64,000 nucleotides of DNA from Plazaster borealis (taxonomy: Eukaryota; Echinodermata; Asteroidea; Forcipulatida; Labidiasteridae), in assembly GCA_021014325.1 (NCBI GenBank), contig CM037476.1, forward strand, positions 13,924,827 to 13,988,826, read 5' to 3'. The stretch's first letter is position 1, and each line of letters begins with the position of its first letter. The notes under the pieces are model-generated. The model had not been told where the DNA came from and made no database searches. It worked only from the letters and a program-made list of their open reading frames with translations. The position numbers and the translations under genes are program-made. Positions 48,456-59,284 of this stretch are shown one piece after another.

Positions 48456-49101
48456 ACAAATTATATTGTTTGGAGAGTAAAACTCGGTCATGAAATGTAT
48501 GAAAGGGTGACTGCTCTATATTCCAACACCCCTATGTTCCCACAACCCTATGTTCCCACAACCCTATGTTCCGAAAAAAACCTTGTGATTTACATGCTAG
48601 GGCTAGGGTTAGGGTTAGGGTTAGGAATAGGAAAATACACTAGGGGTGTCGGAACATAGGGGTGTCGGAACATAGAGGTGTCGGAACAAAGGTGTGTAAC
48701 CGTATGAAAGTAAAATAAATTAATCAACAAAGAAATTTCTGAGAGTAAGACTTGACCTCCTTTATGGTTATTTGTAATTGTTTATGATTTTTGCCCAACT
48801 GACATTCACGTTATCATTAAACCTATATAATATTCGCACAAATTCGGCTGTGATTGGCAAAAAATAAAAAATAAGGATCCTCGTTCCAAGTTTTAATTTT
48901 GTTTCAATATTAATTTTTCACAAAAATGTTTGTATTATGTAAACAATTGAAATTTGTATTTATAACAAACTGTGATGGTTATTTTGAAATTTTGCTTTCA
49001 AGAATTTTTTTGAATAGAATTTAAATAGAAGATTTTATTTCATACTAAAATATAATCTTCGTTCGAGTTGTTTCGATACGCACAAGACTTGCACAGTCTA
49101 T
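48456..49101 (+). repeat. Dispersed repeat carrying a 196-bp insertion
   Basis: Second copy of the repeat at 22531-22957 (shared GCACAAATTCGGC, TTTTGCCCAACTGAC, AGACTTGCAC). The match is continuous except for 48506-48710. Confidence 0.75.
48506..48701. mobile_element. MITE with 9-bp target duplication and internal telomere-like repeats
   Basis: GTATGAAAG occurs at 48497-48505 and 48702-48710. The element begins GGTGACTGCTCTATATTCC and ends with the inverse-like GGAACAAAGGTGTGTAACC. Each arm has two or three short units of the CACCCCTATGTTCC type. The centre has four AGGG(C/T)T units (about 48598-48622), matching the TTAGGG telomere motif. The copy at 22531-22957 is the empty site. Confidence 0.88.
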
Positions 49102-49409
49102 AAAGTAGACTCCGACATGACTGTAATCCATTACATTTTTTCTCGAAATTTGTTTATGTTTCGGCAAATGATTTTTAAATATATTTTTTACATGTGCCTT
49201 CCTTTAGTGAAATATAAATCATTTGTCATCATGGTCAGAAATGTTAGCTCAAAGGTTTTTTTATATTATTATATTGTAACCATCAATATAATTTGTGTAA
49301 CTATGAGAATTTGAAAAAGGTTACCACTGTTTGATTGTTTTTATTCAAGAAACACATTTTTTGTTGATTTGTCTAAAATTCTGCTTAGTTATTTAACATT
49401 TTCTCTTCC

Positions 49410-49937
49410 ATGATGTTAAGTATGAAGAGTTTTTCATTTGACAAGATTGCAAAGCAGTTTCACCGCCACTTATGTTCAAAGGAAACTCCACCCCAGTTGA
49501 CAACAGCACGGTCCAAAGATTATAGAGCGCTGAAGGCGCAAGATAGGAAACTGGAGCTCTATCTTTTGTTGGAACGTGAAATACGCATGAGAGCAATTTC
49601 AGCAAGCAAATGTTTTGTTATCATTGATAGCAATGGTCATTGTCTGCACCGATCTAATGTTGCATCAAAAGAGTTGCTTGCTGAAATGGCGTCCGGTGCA
49701 CATTTCACATTTCAGTCCGAGTTCCCCATCTTTCCCCTTCAGCGCTCTATAATCTTTGGTACGGGCTTATTAATTGGGTGTGGAGTATTGTGGGGAATGC
49801 CTAAACACCTTGGCATTCAGGTTTCTGCAGAAAAAAAACCCTTGACAGGCACCGCAGGTGGGAATGGAACCATTGACCTTTCACATTCTAGGGCAGTTGT
49901 ACAAACTGCTAGACTTCCAAGCTTGCCCAGTAAATAG
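49410..49937 (+). CDS. Unrecognised 175-codon intronless ORF
   Basis: Starts MMLSMKSFSFDKIAKQFHRH and stops at TAG 49935-49937. I recognise no family. Visible features: a basic N-terminal half rich in Arg and Lys (ALKAQDRKLELYLLLEREIR), a possible single membrane segment (IIFGTGLLIGCGVLWG, about residues 112-127), and a Ser/Thr-rich tail. No poly(A) tract or target duplication marks it as a retrocopy, and I found no convincing flanking exons. Part of it (about 49630-49762) has a diverged, frame-broken relative at 58565-58692, so it belongs to a repeated family. It could be a lineage-specific gene, one exon of a larger gene, or part of a mobile element. At this AT content a 175-codon ORF is unlikely by chance, but expression is unproven. 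Confidence 0.35.
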   Translation: MMLSMKSFSFDKIAKQFHRHLCSKETPPQLTTARSKDYRALKAQDRKLELYLLLEREIRMRAISASKCFVIIDSNGHCLHRSNVASKELLAEMASGAHFTFQSEFPIFPLQRSIIFGTGLLIGCGVLWGMPKHLGIQVSAEKKPLTGTAGGNGTIDLSHSRAVVQTARLPSLPSK

Positions 49938-52338
49938 ACAGCCCTGTCTTGCATTCAGTCTATTCTTGCAAATTTGTCCTGTTTTAATGCAGGGGTTAAT
50001 GTAGCTTGGTATATTTTAGTGTAAATAAGTGATGGAGAGACTTGATCAAATCTAATTAGGCTACCTTGCCAACACTTTAAGTGATTTTCTTCTTGCTCAC
50101 AATGTATAGTTATGCTGACGAAAACCTTATTAACTTAACGCCTTAACATCGTTATCAGACTGGTTGTGCTTAATTTTTGGTCTAATTTAAAGATTCATCT
50201 AATATTATGAGAAATATTACCATTTATATTATGCCAAACCTCAAATAAAAAACACCCAAAATGCAATATTATGATTTGAATATCGTAAAGAGTGTGGTTT
50301 TCTTATTTTCGTAGTGTCAGTGCACAAATGTTGTATCTCCAAAAATACCACTTACATTATGCGCGAGTTTGAAATTGTCAAAACGTTGTATCTCTCTTAA
50401 TATAGCCGGGATGTAAGCACAAATCAAGTACACCAAGATACAGCGTTTTTGCACGAAACATTTTCGTTGAGATAGGTTTTTGCACTGATCGGCGATTTCT
50501 GTGTTTTAATGAGCGAGTTGACCCCATAAGGAGCGATTATGGTAGAAGAGTAAGGAAGAAGGCAGTGGAGCCATATCTCGATTAAGACTAAGGCAGGCAA
50601 GTACATTTACAGCGGATAAGAGCAAGTTCCGAGTGGACTAGACTTAACAGACGATCTAGATGTTAGCCGAACACTGCATGGTTTGACCAGCTAGTCCACC
50701 TGGATCAACCTAGCCTCGGAGCACTGTTTCTCTATTTAAATTCACAAGTTATGTCACAAGTAATTAGTAACTGCATGATAACAGTAGGTTTTGTTCAATA
50801 TTACAAAAGTTTTTCTTTGCAGTGAGATAACTGATTAATAAATGAACTTAAGTAGAGAAAATAGTCGGGTCGAGGTCAAGTCTACAAAATGCACAAAGGT
50901 GGTTACAATTTAATTTTAACTCTTGCACACAAGTTGTAAAGATTGAAACACAAGAGTTTTATTGAGCACAAAATCTCCATCTAAAATACTCACAAGAACA
51001 GTACTAAACGAGCCTTTTACAAAGGTAAAAAATTGTCACTTTTTTCTAAACTAATAAGGCAACAAATTTGCAGGTAGAATTTCCCACCAGGACCAGGCAT
51101 AGTGCTCTTAAGTAAAAATATTGCTGAACAAATTAATGAGCTAGGTAAGATCTGGCACCAGCCCCAAGAATTACACATGTATTCACGTGTAGGCTGGTAA
51201 AGTGTGTCTGCTAAGCATGTTTGTTCTGTCCTTAGTAAACTCATGTGTTTTATAACATCATGAAAATAATGTGATTTTTGGCCAGTGCTGTTTGATTGTA
51301 ATGCGGGTAATTAAGTATTGCATGAATGCAAGTACGGAACAACTTTCCCTCCTTTGTATTGGAGAAGAAGAAAAAAAAACAAGCAAACAAAAGAAACACC
51401 AAAAATGCATTCAAGAACGTGAAGATGAACACTAAATTATGACAACATAAGAGTACCCGACTTTAAAGATAGGGTCATACATGTAGATTGGTTTTTGTTA
51501 ACGTAATGCTGACTTATAGACCAACTTGTCAATACAGATACAATAAAAGTAACCTGTGAAAGTTTCAGATGAATACAGTACATAATGAACAAACAAAACA
51601 AGAAGAGCAAATTTTCATCAAGAATGTTGAACCATCCATGTTGAGTGAGGTGACATAAGTACTAACCGCATCTCCGGCCACACCATTAACAGACACCACA
51701 GAATTTTGAATCTCCAAAACTCGCCTTGAGATGAGTTTTTGAGATTCAAATTGTTCATCATACTTTTATTGATTTCTAATCAATGGGGGTATTTCAGATG
51801 AAACAACTTCGCAGGATGCTTACCACCATTACCATCTTTATGGCAAGTAAATTTTCCGATGGAAATTACACATTTTTTGTCTGGGTCATTACCAAAGTAT
51901 GACCTTACCATTAAGTCCTGCACAAAATGCACATGCATGTGAGCAAAACCACCCCCACCCCAGATTTGGCTTTTAAATGTTCAAAGAAGGGCTTGGACCT
52001 CATCTTTTCATTTCAAGATAAACAACACATCATGGTTTACAAAAAAACTAATTTTGCAAATTACAAACTAGACTTGTTACAAAAACATGCAGAAACTGAG
52101 TTCCACTTTTCGGCTCTGCATATTGATGACAATATTATTTGTTCCTAATTCCCAATTAAAATTTGCTTTGAGTGGTTTAACAAAAAATCAAGCTGTTAGG
52201 TTTGATCAATCAATCAGTCTCTTCGAGAACAAATAATGACAACAGAGGCTGCTCAGTGCAGTGACAGAGACAGAAAAAGCAAAAGAGACTTGTAGCAAGT
52301 CTAATTCAGAACAACTGGTGTTCCCGTTCCACAGGGTT
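49938..52338. other. Gap between the 49.4-kb ORF and prdx4
   Basis: Contains the prdx4 3' UTR at its right end (TTTATT at about 51765 and 50958 are minus-strand AATAAA candidates) and a family D MITE. I see nothing else I can name. Confidence 0.45.
51467..51910. repeat. TTAA-type MITE, family D (copy 3)
   Basis: TTAA at 51463 and 51911 on both sides; ends AGATAGGGTCATACATG and AAGTATGACCTTACCA. Confidence 0.85.
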
Positions 52339-55300
52339 TTATTTATCCTTCTGTTTGCTAAAGTACTTCAGTTTGTCCTCTGGATGGGGAATAATCTGGT
52401 GAAAAAAAGAAGAAGAAAAGTACAAGTTTATCAATTGGTTGTCAAAAGTGTGTTACATCACAGGGCTCGAAATTTACACTGGACAGCAGGCCCGAGGCTA
52501 GTGATTTTAGCATTCGGAAGGTAAAGTCTTGACTGGACAAGTCTGGCGGTCTTGTGTTTTTGTTTAAATGCTGACTGATAAATATCTTTCAATTCTATTG
52601 AGTATTGAAGAATACTTACCCACAATACAAATGAGATAAATCTTCTCTTAGCTCTTGTTCGAATTAAAACAGTTAAAAAGTTAAACAGTGCACCGGTAGG
52701 TTTATTTTTTTCTCATTTCAATGCTGGTCTTGTAAAAACAATGCTGGTTCTGTAAACATTTTAAGCTGCAAGCTTGTGGATTTTCCCCCCAAATTCGAGC
52801 CCTGCATCATTGTATTTTTTTGTGGGACAATTAAATCAAACATGGGAGCAATCCCTCCTTAGACCCCAAGCTTTGCATGCGTAAATATTATAGAGAGTGC
52901 CAACAGTTATATTGGCGCCTGACTATTTCGGACCCAAGCCTCAGTGTGGACCTCATAAGACTTCTCCAGTGCAGGATCAACTAAGATGGCAGACAACCAA
53001 GCCTCTCATGGAACTCGAATGAGGTTGTGTGTCCCGCCAAAATAAAACTTCCAAGTGTGTGACATCACCACGCACCTTGCAAATTATCTTTACTGACATC
53101 CTATTATTTTCACTTACTGTGTCGCTGCCTGGCTTCCAACCTGCTGGGCACACTTCACCATTTTTGTCTGTATACTGGAAAGCCTGCACCAATCTCAAAG
53201 TTTCATCAACAGATCGGCCAACTGGTAAATCGTTCATTGTAATTTGACGTAAAACACCATTGCCATCAATTATAAACAGGCCCCTGAACATGAAAAGTAA
53301 CAACAAGATGAAACTTATAGCAAAGATTAACAGCACTGATACTGTTGAACATTAAAGGTAGGGTCCTAGATTGGTAAATACTCCAACAACTAATGACCAG
53401 GAAGCTTGGCAAGAAGCACTGCAACAATTGAAAGTTTAAACTTAAAAAACTTGACCAAATTTCACTCAAAAACATTTGAATCTGACAGATTTTTGAGGGT
53501 AGGTGTCCGTTCACGAATGCTGCGGTCGGAGATGCGGTTGGTACCCACTGTCACTTCACTAAACGTGCATGGATTCAACGCTCTTTTGAAAATACTGTGA
53601 CAGTTTTCAAGTTGACACTGTATTTAGCTGAAACTTTTACCTATGATTTTTTTTGTACCTTTCTATATAATTTTGCCTATAAATCAGCATTATGTTGACC
53701 CTACCTTTAAAACAAAAACTTTTGTGGGGGATTACCTGAGAGTATGACCCAAGTCCTCCAATAGCACGCCATAATCCTTAGAGATCTGGTGTGTAAGATC
53801 AGATAGAAGCGGGATTGCTATTGGTCCAAGGCCGCCTGCCTTCCGTGGAGTATTCATCCTATTAGAAAAAACAAACAAACAAACAAACCAACTTAGATTT
53901 TAGCTGAAGAGATGATAATGTACTTCAGTATTTAATAGTACGGCAGGCAGGTGAAGGGATTGTGCCTTTGATGATACAAGCATGTAATTTGTCAGAGTAT
54001 GTCATTAGAAAGATATTTAACTATAGGGCCATCGCAGATTTGTCCTTTAATATAACAAGCAATTTTCAGTCGCCACCCCCCCCCCCCCCCCGGCCTAATG
54101 ATGAGAAAAACAATCAACTGAAATCAATAAAAACTCTAACAGAGAATGGAACAAAGGAATTGTGATAGTGAGTTGTCCCTGGAATTGAGGCTACAAAGTC
54201 CTGACCTAATGAACTAATAATAATAATAATACACCGTTCTTATATAGCGCTTTATACTCCCGGTGGGTGTCTCAAAGCGATCAGTATTTTTCTTATAAGG
54301 TAAGTGGAGTTACGTGTTGAGGTATGAGACCTATTCCTTTGCATAGCATCATGTAATGGTTTACAAGGTGCTGTGGCGCAATATGCAGCCAATCAAACCA
54401 GGAACACCGGGGCGAACCCTTTCTCTTTACGATAAGTGCACTGGGTTCTTTTACGTGCATTACACAACACATGATGGTAATATCCTCATTAGGGGAAACA
54501 TACTCTAAATTCTCTAATCTAGATATAAGACCCCATTCGGAGTAGTATAGGAACAAACATACCATGCCAAATGGGTGAACTGAGAATCAACAGACACTGC
54601 AACCACATCTGTGTTGATTTTGTTGAATTCACTGACGTGGTCACTGAAGGCAATGATTTCTGTTGGGCAGACAAAAGTACTGAAAGAAAAAAAATGTAAT
54701 AAAAACAGTTAGAAAACAGATTAGCTCTGCGGAATATTGTAGAAAAATTCTCATTTTTAATCCGCTGTAAATCTAACATTATTCTTCTCATAGTTAATTT
54801 GACCCCAAATTTCCACATAAATAGAAACAAATTGCAAAATAAATATTGAAACTTTATTCAAACTTGTATAATTGTAAACCAGAAATCTGCATTATTAAAG
54901 GAAAATCAAGGCAACAAAACAGTAAAAATTAAGGTTCTAGAACAAAAACATTAATTGACTGTAACCACAACAAATATTATATACATTTGAAATGTTGAAA
55001 AGGCAAATTTGGAAACTAAAATCTGAGATCAAATAAATCAATCTAAATTTACACTACACATTATGAACATCAAATGAAATTTTGCATAATTTGAAACGAT
55101 AAAAAGGCAAGTTTGGAAACACAATCATGTCACTCAGTGATCAAATAAATACATCTTAGTTTAAACTGAACGTGAGGAAAACTAAAATGAAAATTTTGCA
55201 TAATTGATTTCAGGCTGACCTTAAACATGTTAAAAACTGAGAAACAAACTAAATTAGCAAAATCTGATAAAATTACAACAATAAGGACCAATCAAATGAA

Positions 55301-57642
55301 AACAGACGCAGACTTGACTATCGTTGTAGAAGAGTAGGGGTTAACCCTGGTGTTTCTGGTTCACATAACAAGCACCCTTGTTCATAGGTTTCCTGAGGCT
55401 TGCGAGCAACAGTAATTTAGTTTATTACGAGGCATCCTTGTTTCATTACCAGATATAACAATAGTAATGATTAGTAATCAAAATAAGGTTATCAAGACTT
55501 CTACTCAAGAGGTCATAAATATGGGTGAAAAACAGGGAAGACCTTTTGCTGATTGGGCATTAATAGTGGGGACGGAAGTGGGAATTAAGGAAGGGGTTCT
55601 TACAAGTCTAGAGGGTAGAAGACAAGCACAAGATATCTTCCAGTGTAGTCGGACAACTTCAACTCTTTGAATTCTCCATTGACCACCGCAGTCCCCTCAA
55701 AGTTGGGGGCTGGTTTGGAAACTGCATGAAAAGTTATAGAGTAAGAGAAATAAACAATAATTATCAATTAATCCCCTTGAGTGACGCAGGGTTCTCCCAA
55801 TAAGTTAGTGTATCGGCCCGATACACACGATTTGCGTTCCGATATGCGCAAATTTTGGCAGATATACAACAATTTTTATTATTTTTGTTTTACATTTAGG
55901 CCTATAATTTCATCAAAAAACCCCATGAGAAAACCATTATAGAATGCTTCAGATTGCACAGTAGGGCTTTTAAAACCAAGATAAACAGCAAGTAGAAAAC
56001 ATTCCAAAGAGCTTGTTTCATTCAGCGTGCTTTGGCCAAACTTCAAAAATTTGGGTCCAGAATGCTCCAAAGTTAAAAAAAAAAAAACTGGGGAGAACCC
56101 TGTAAAATTTTGTACCCATAATTATCAATTATAATGCCCTACATGTACTTGTTTGTGTACTGTCAGGTCTTGTAATATCAGTGTCCGAACAGTTAACAAA
56201 AAATACCCAAAAGGATGCATGCCTTATTTTTCCTTTGAACCAGGCTAACTCAAACTGCCTATAATAGTGCGTAATCTAAACATGGTTGTAAGTGCAAGTA
56301 TAGAAGAGTAATCACAAAGAAAATATGGCACTTGATTCAACAACATAGAGAGCAAGGCCACCACGGCTAGCTGAGGGCATTAACAAGCTTGTCAAGTGGA
56401 TAATGACAACGTAACTGAAGTGGGTACAATCATTTCAATTGTAAATTGAATTATAAATTGAAAGCTAGCCAGCTGAAAAATTTTCTAAAATGATTTGATT
56501 TAGTCTCCCACATAATACGCACTTTTACGGTTATTATGGGCAATCTTGTTCTTTTAAGGGGAAGATTTGTTTAAATTTCAAATATGTATTGCTGCCTCCG
56601 ACTCAGCGCTAGAACTTCAAGCATGAGTCTGGATTCCTGAATCTTAGAAGTTCGAGCACCGAGTCGCAAACGGCAATGTGTGTTCGAAGTAAACAAATCT
56701 GCCCCTTGCCCTTGAACAAGATGGCGCATATTGCTGTGAAGGGGCTTTTTGAACATTTTGGGGAGCCTTGGCCAAGGGGGTCCTTACATATATAATATTA
56801 TTGAATTTATTGCTTTGTGCGAATGGGAAATAATTCAAGATTTAAAAACAAGAGGTGTTCCGGGCTGTATGCCCGAACACCTAATCCTATAAAATGTTCA
56901 AACAAGTGTACATCCAGCCTCCAGACCATGAATGATCCCCAAGCAAATACAATTTGCAGTATTTTTGACCGGGTGAGGGCGTGTGTGTGTAAAATGAATT
57001 TCTGTGAATTGTAAAACAAAAGTAGTAAAAACTAAATTAAAAACAAAACTGTTTTTACATTGTTTTAATTTTTTGCCAATTAATTGATACAACTTTACAA
57101 GAAAAGAAACAGGCAGTCAAAATAAGATAATTGTGAATCAAGATAATTCGCTGTTAGTGTTAAAATTGCAGCAGTATATAATTATAAAGTTTTAAAATTA
57201 AAGTTTAAACGCTATAAAAAAATTATAAAAAAGTAATACAGGGCCTACAGTATTTTCTCTATTTTCACCTGAGAAAGGATCCCATGTAGCATGTATTTGC
57301 TCTAGTTGAAGGGTACTGTTGAACTCCAAAAGCCATTTTATTATTTGAAAGCCAATTAAGTTTACCCATCCCACTTTTTCAGGTGTGAGCCCCTGGCCAC
57401 GCCTACCCCTTACATTTACAAACTAACGTACTGAGCCTGCTAACTGTGCTAGTTTTACGTTCCATACTTTGTGCTTTGCTCCAGTGCACAGCATGTTCTG
57501 AGGACTTCAGTCCCTCTCCAGGATATACGTGCCCCCCTCCGTAGCTGTAGCAGGCCTCTTCAGCCCCGGACGGCAAAGAAAACGCCAACACGAAGAGAAA
57601 ACTGCACACGCTAACCGCAACGAAAGACAACAAACGCGCCAT
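52339..57642 (-). CDS. prdx4: Peroxiredoxin 4 (secretory-pathway 2-Cys peroxiredoxin), complete, 6 coding exons
   Basis: Thiol peroxidase that reduces H2O2 and feeds disulfides into ER protein folding. Exons on the minus strand: 57642-57468, 55721-55604, 54679-54563, 53858-53736, 53283-53118, 52395-52339; 756 nt, 251 aa (human 271), phases consistent. Residues 1 to about 25 are a signal peptide ([20 protein letters not shown]). The PRDX4-type N-terminal extension follows with Cys31 ([15 protein letters not shown]), which in mammals links dimers. The peroxidatic Cys is C102 in FTFVCPTE, Arg142 supports catalysis, and the resolving Cys is C223 in [12 protein letters not shown] (145-148) and a C-terminal YF (244-245) mark the hyperoxidation-sensitive type. 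The last exon encodes only 18 residues ([18 protein letters not shown]). A/G context at the ATG is good. Divergent to pex7. Confidence 0.96.
53356..53706. repeat. TTAA-type MITE, family D (copy 4, inverted)
   Basis: TTAA at 53352-53355 and 53707-53710; ends AGGTAGGGTCCTAGATTGG and ATGTTGACCCTACCT. It lies 26 bp from the donor of prdx4 exon 4, within intron 4. Confidence 0.88.
54210..54520. repeat. Dispersed repeat with TTATATAGCGCTTTATA and TTCTTTTACGTGCA motifs
   Basis: (AAT)n, then CTTATATAGCGCTTTATACT, and later GTGCACTGGGTTCTTTTACG. The second motif is also at about 30600-30625, linking it to the tRNA-SINE body there. Lies in prdx4 intron 3. Confidence 0.55.
55787..56102. repeat. Family F repeat (unexpanded)
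   Basis: CAGGGTTCTCCC at the left and GGGGAGAACCCTG at the right. It has a single GTATCGGCCCGATACACACG unit where 13161-13827 has about eleven. Lies immediately upstream, in gene sense, of prdx4 exon 2. Confidence 0.75.
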
Positions 57643-58368
57643 GTTGGACTGAGATAGTCAGGTGTCCTCCCAAATTTCTAAAGACAGATAATCGACTGGT
57701 TGACGTCTGGGTAACTTACCAACAATCAATCTCGTTTTTGATTTGGACACATGCAGTCAGAAAGACACGTACAATTTTAGACTGGCAAACTTATCTAGTG
57801 ATGTTTAGCTTTAGGTTTTCCCCCCATAAATGTGTTCATTTATCTCAAGATAAAATGTATATTAATCATAACAGATGTAGTGAAGGAAAATATATTGCTC
57901 TATGTATGATTTAACCAGGGGGAAAAAAAAACATTTTAAAGTTCTTATTGAACCTTATGAGTTAAATGTTAATTTTAAATAAAGAAAGACTTGACAAGTT
58001 TATTACACACAATTCTTAATCAGGTGTAAAATGATCGGGCACTTGTGGAAATTAAAGGTCAACGAACTTCTGATGGTCGTGTTGTGATTTTGTAAGCAAG
58101 AAGAGACGACATGTATGGGGTAACCACCATTAATGATGAAACCACGTTAATCCTGATCTGTCTAGACTCATCAAAACAATAGAATGGTATGTTCAATAAA
58201 TGCAGAAGTAGAACTACGGACTTGTTGTTACAGCAGGCCTGCTGTGCCTTTACGACACTGTCTGAGCTGGGGTTTTTTGACACCTGACATGCCTGAAAAA
58301 AACTGAATTTTTTGCTTTTATTCCTATGACTCTTTTTTAGATAACTGAACACTGAGCCTCTACTGAGG

Positions 58369-58556
58369 GCCCAGTTTCATAAAGCTGTTCAGTTAGCAGA
58401 AAATACTGCTAGTGCTTAGAAAATATCATGGCTGAGCAAAAAATGAGTGGGGCCCCAGTCGCAACAATAAAATTAATGGAATGATAGCTGGTAACCCGTT
58501 TCTGCTAAGCAAGGTTTTTCTGTGCTTAGCAAGTTGTTGTGCTTACAGTAACTGTA
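58369..58556. repeat. Family A foldback, one end lost
   Basis: GGGCCCAGTTTCATAAAGCT ... AACCCGTTTCTGCTAAGCAA and CTTAGCAAGTTGTTGTGCTTA. The terminal GGGCCC on the right is missing, and the 49.4-kb-like fragment begins within about 10 bp. Confidence 0.7.
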
Positions 58557-58564
58557 CACTTCTT

Positions 58565-58692
58565 ACAGGCTTAATTGTCTGCACTGATCTAATGATTGTA
58601 CAAAAAAGTAAGTTGCTCACTAAAATGGCGTCCAGTGCACTAACATCACATCAGCCCGAATTGCCAATCTTGCTATGTTATGTGATCTTTGA
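58565..58692 (+). pseudogene. Decayed fragment related to the 49.4-kb ORF
   Basis: Aligns with 49630-49762, including ATTGTCTGCACTGATCTAAT against ATTGTCTGCACCGATCTAAT and AAATGGCGTCCAGTGCA against AAATGGCGTCCGGTGCA, with several indels that shift the frame. The flanks do not match. Confidence 0.6.
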
Positions 58693-59284
58693 TAGGAATA
58701 GTCTAATCATGGAAGAAAACCATGGAGGAAGAAAAAACAATGAAGTAAGATTACTGAAGACGAGCAGAGTATACTGTTCAAAATGTCGAGACCACACTGG
58801 CTCTTTTCAGAGCCACCACTCCCACATTAAAGAGATTTTACACATTGTAATTGTTATACCCGCAAGTTAACTATTTATTTATACTAGTTACTCCTTATTT
58901 TTCCACACCATGCAAAGCTTCAAACACCACTTAGATTACTCAGAATGAATATAAAGATTCAAAGGTTCAATGTCTAGTGTAGCTCTCTCGTTGCGATAAT
59001 CGTAACCTTCCATTCTCCCGATAGAGGGTTACGATTATTGCAAGTGTAGCCCCACATAGTGTAGTCCAAGTTAATTGACCCAACAACTCCCAAAGATTTC
59101 AGGTTTTTAGTTGTGATGATCATAACAGAAGACAAAACTTGAATTAATCATGTTTTAAATTCTAAAACTGAATTAATGTAAAACAAGTATTTTTTATCCC
59201 CAGAATCAGAATGGATGCCTTTGATATGTCCCATCATTTGCCATTGAAGTGTTGATTGAAGACACTACTATATGATCAAGTACT

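Larger units (their letters stand above)
42812..49409. other. TAB 3' UTR and intergenic repeats
   Basis: The TAB 3' UTR starts at 42812 and is of unknown length; candidate AATAAA at 44751 and 44829. The remainder is repeats listed separately. Small ORFs here (for example near 47730-47978) lack domains and splice partners. Confidence 0.5.
57643..59284. promoter_or_regulatory. Divergent gap between prdx4 and pex7
   Basis: 1642 bp between divergent ATGs; it must contain both promoters and 5' UTRs. No core promoter element is recognised with confidence. It holds a family A fragment (58369-58556), the decayed relative of the 49.4-kb ORF, and a hairpin at 58987-59043 (TGCGATAATCGTAACC and GGTTACGATTATTGCA). 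Confidence 0.45.

Noticed and set aside
58481..58870. 129-codon ORF as a gene
   Set aside because: It is assembled from the end of a family A repeat and the frame-shifted fragment of the 49.4-kb sequence.
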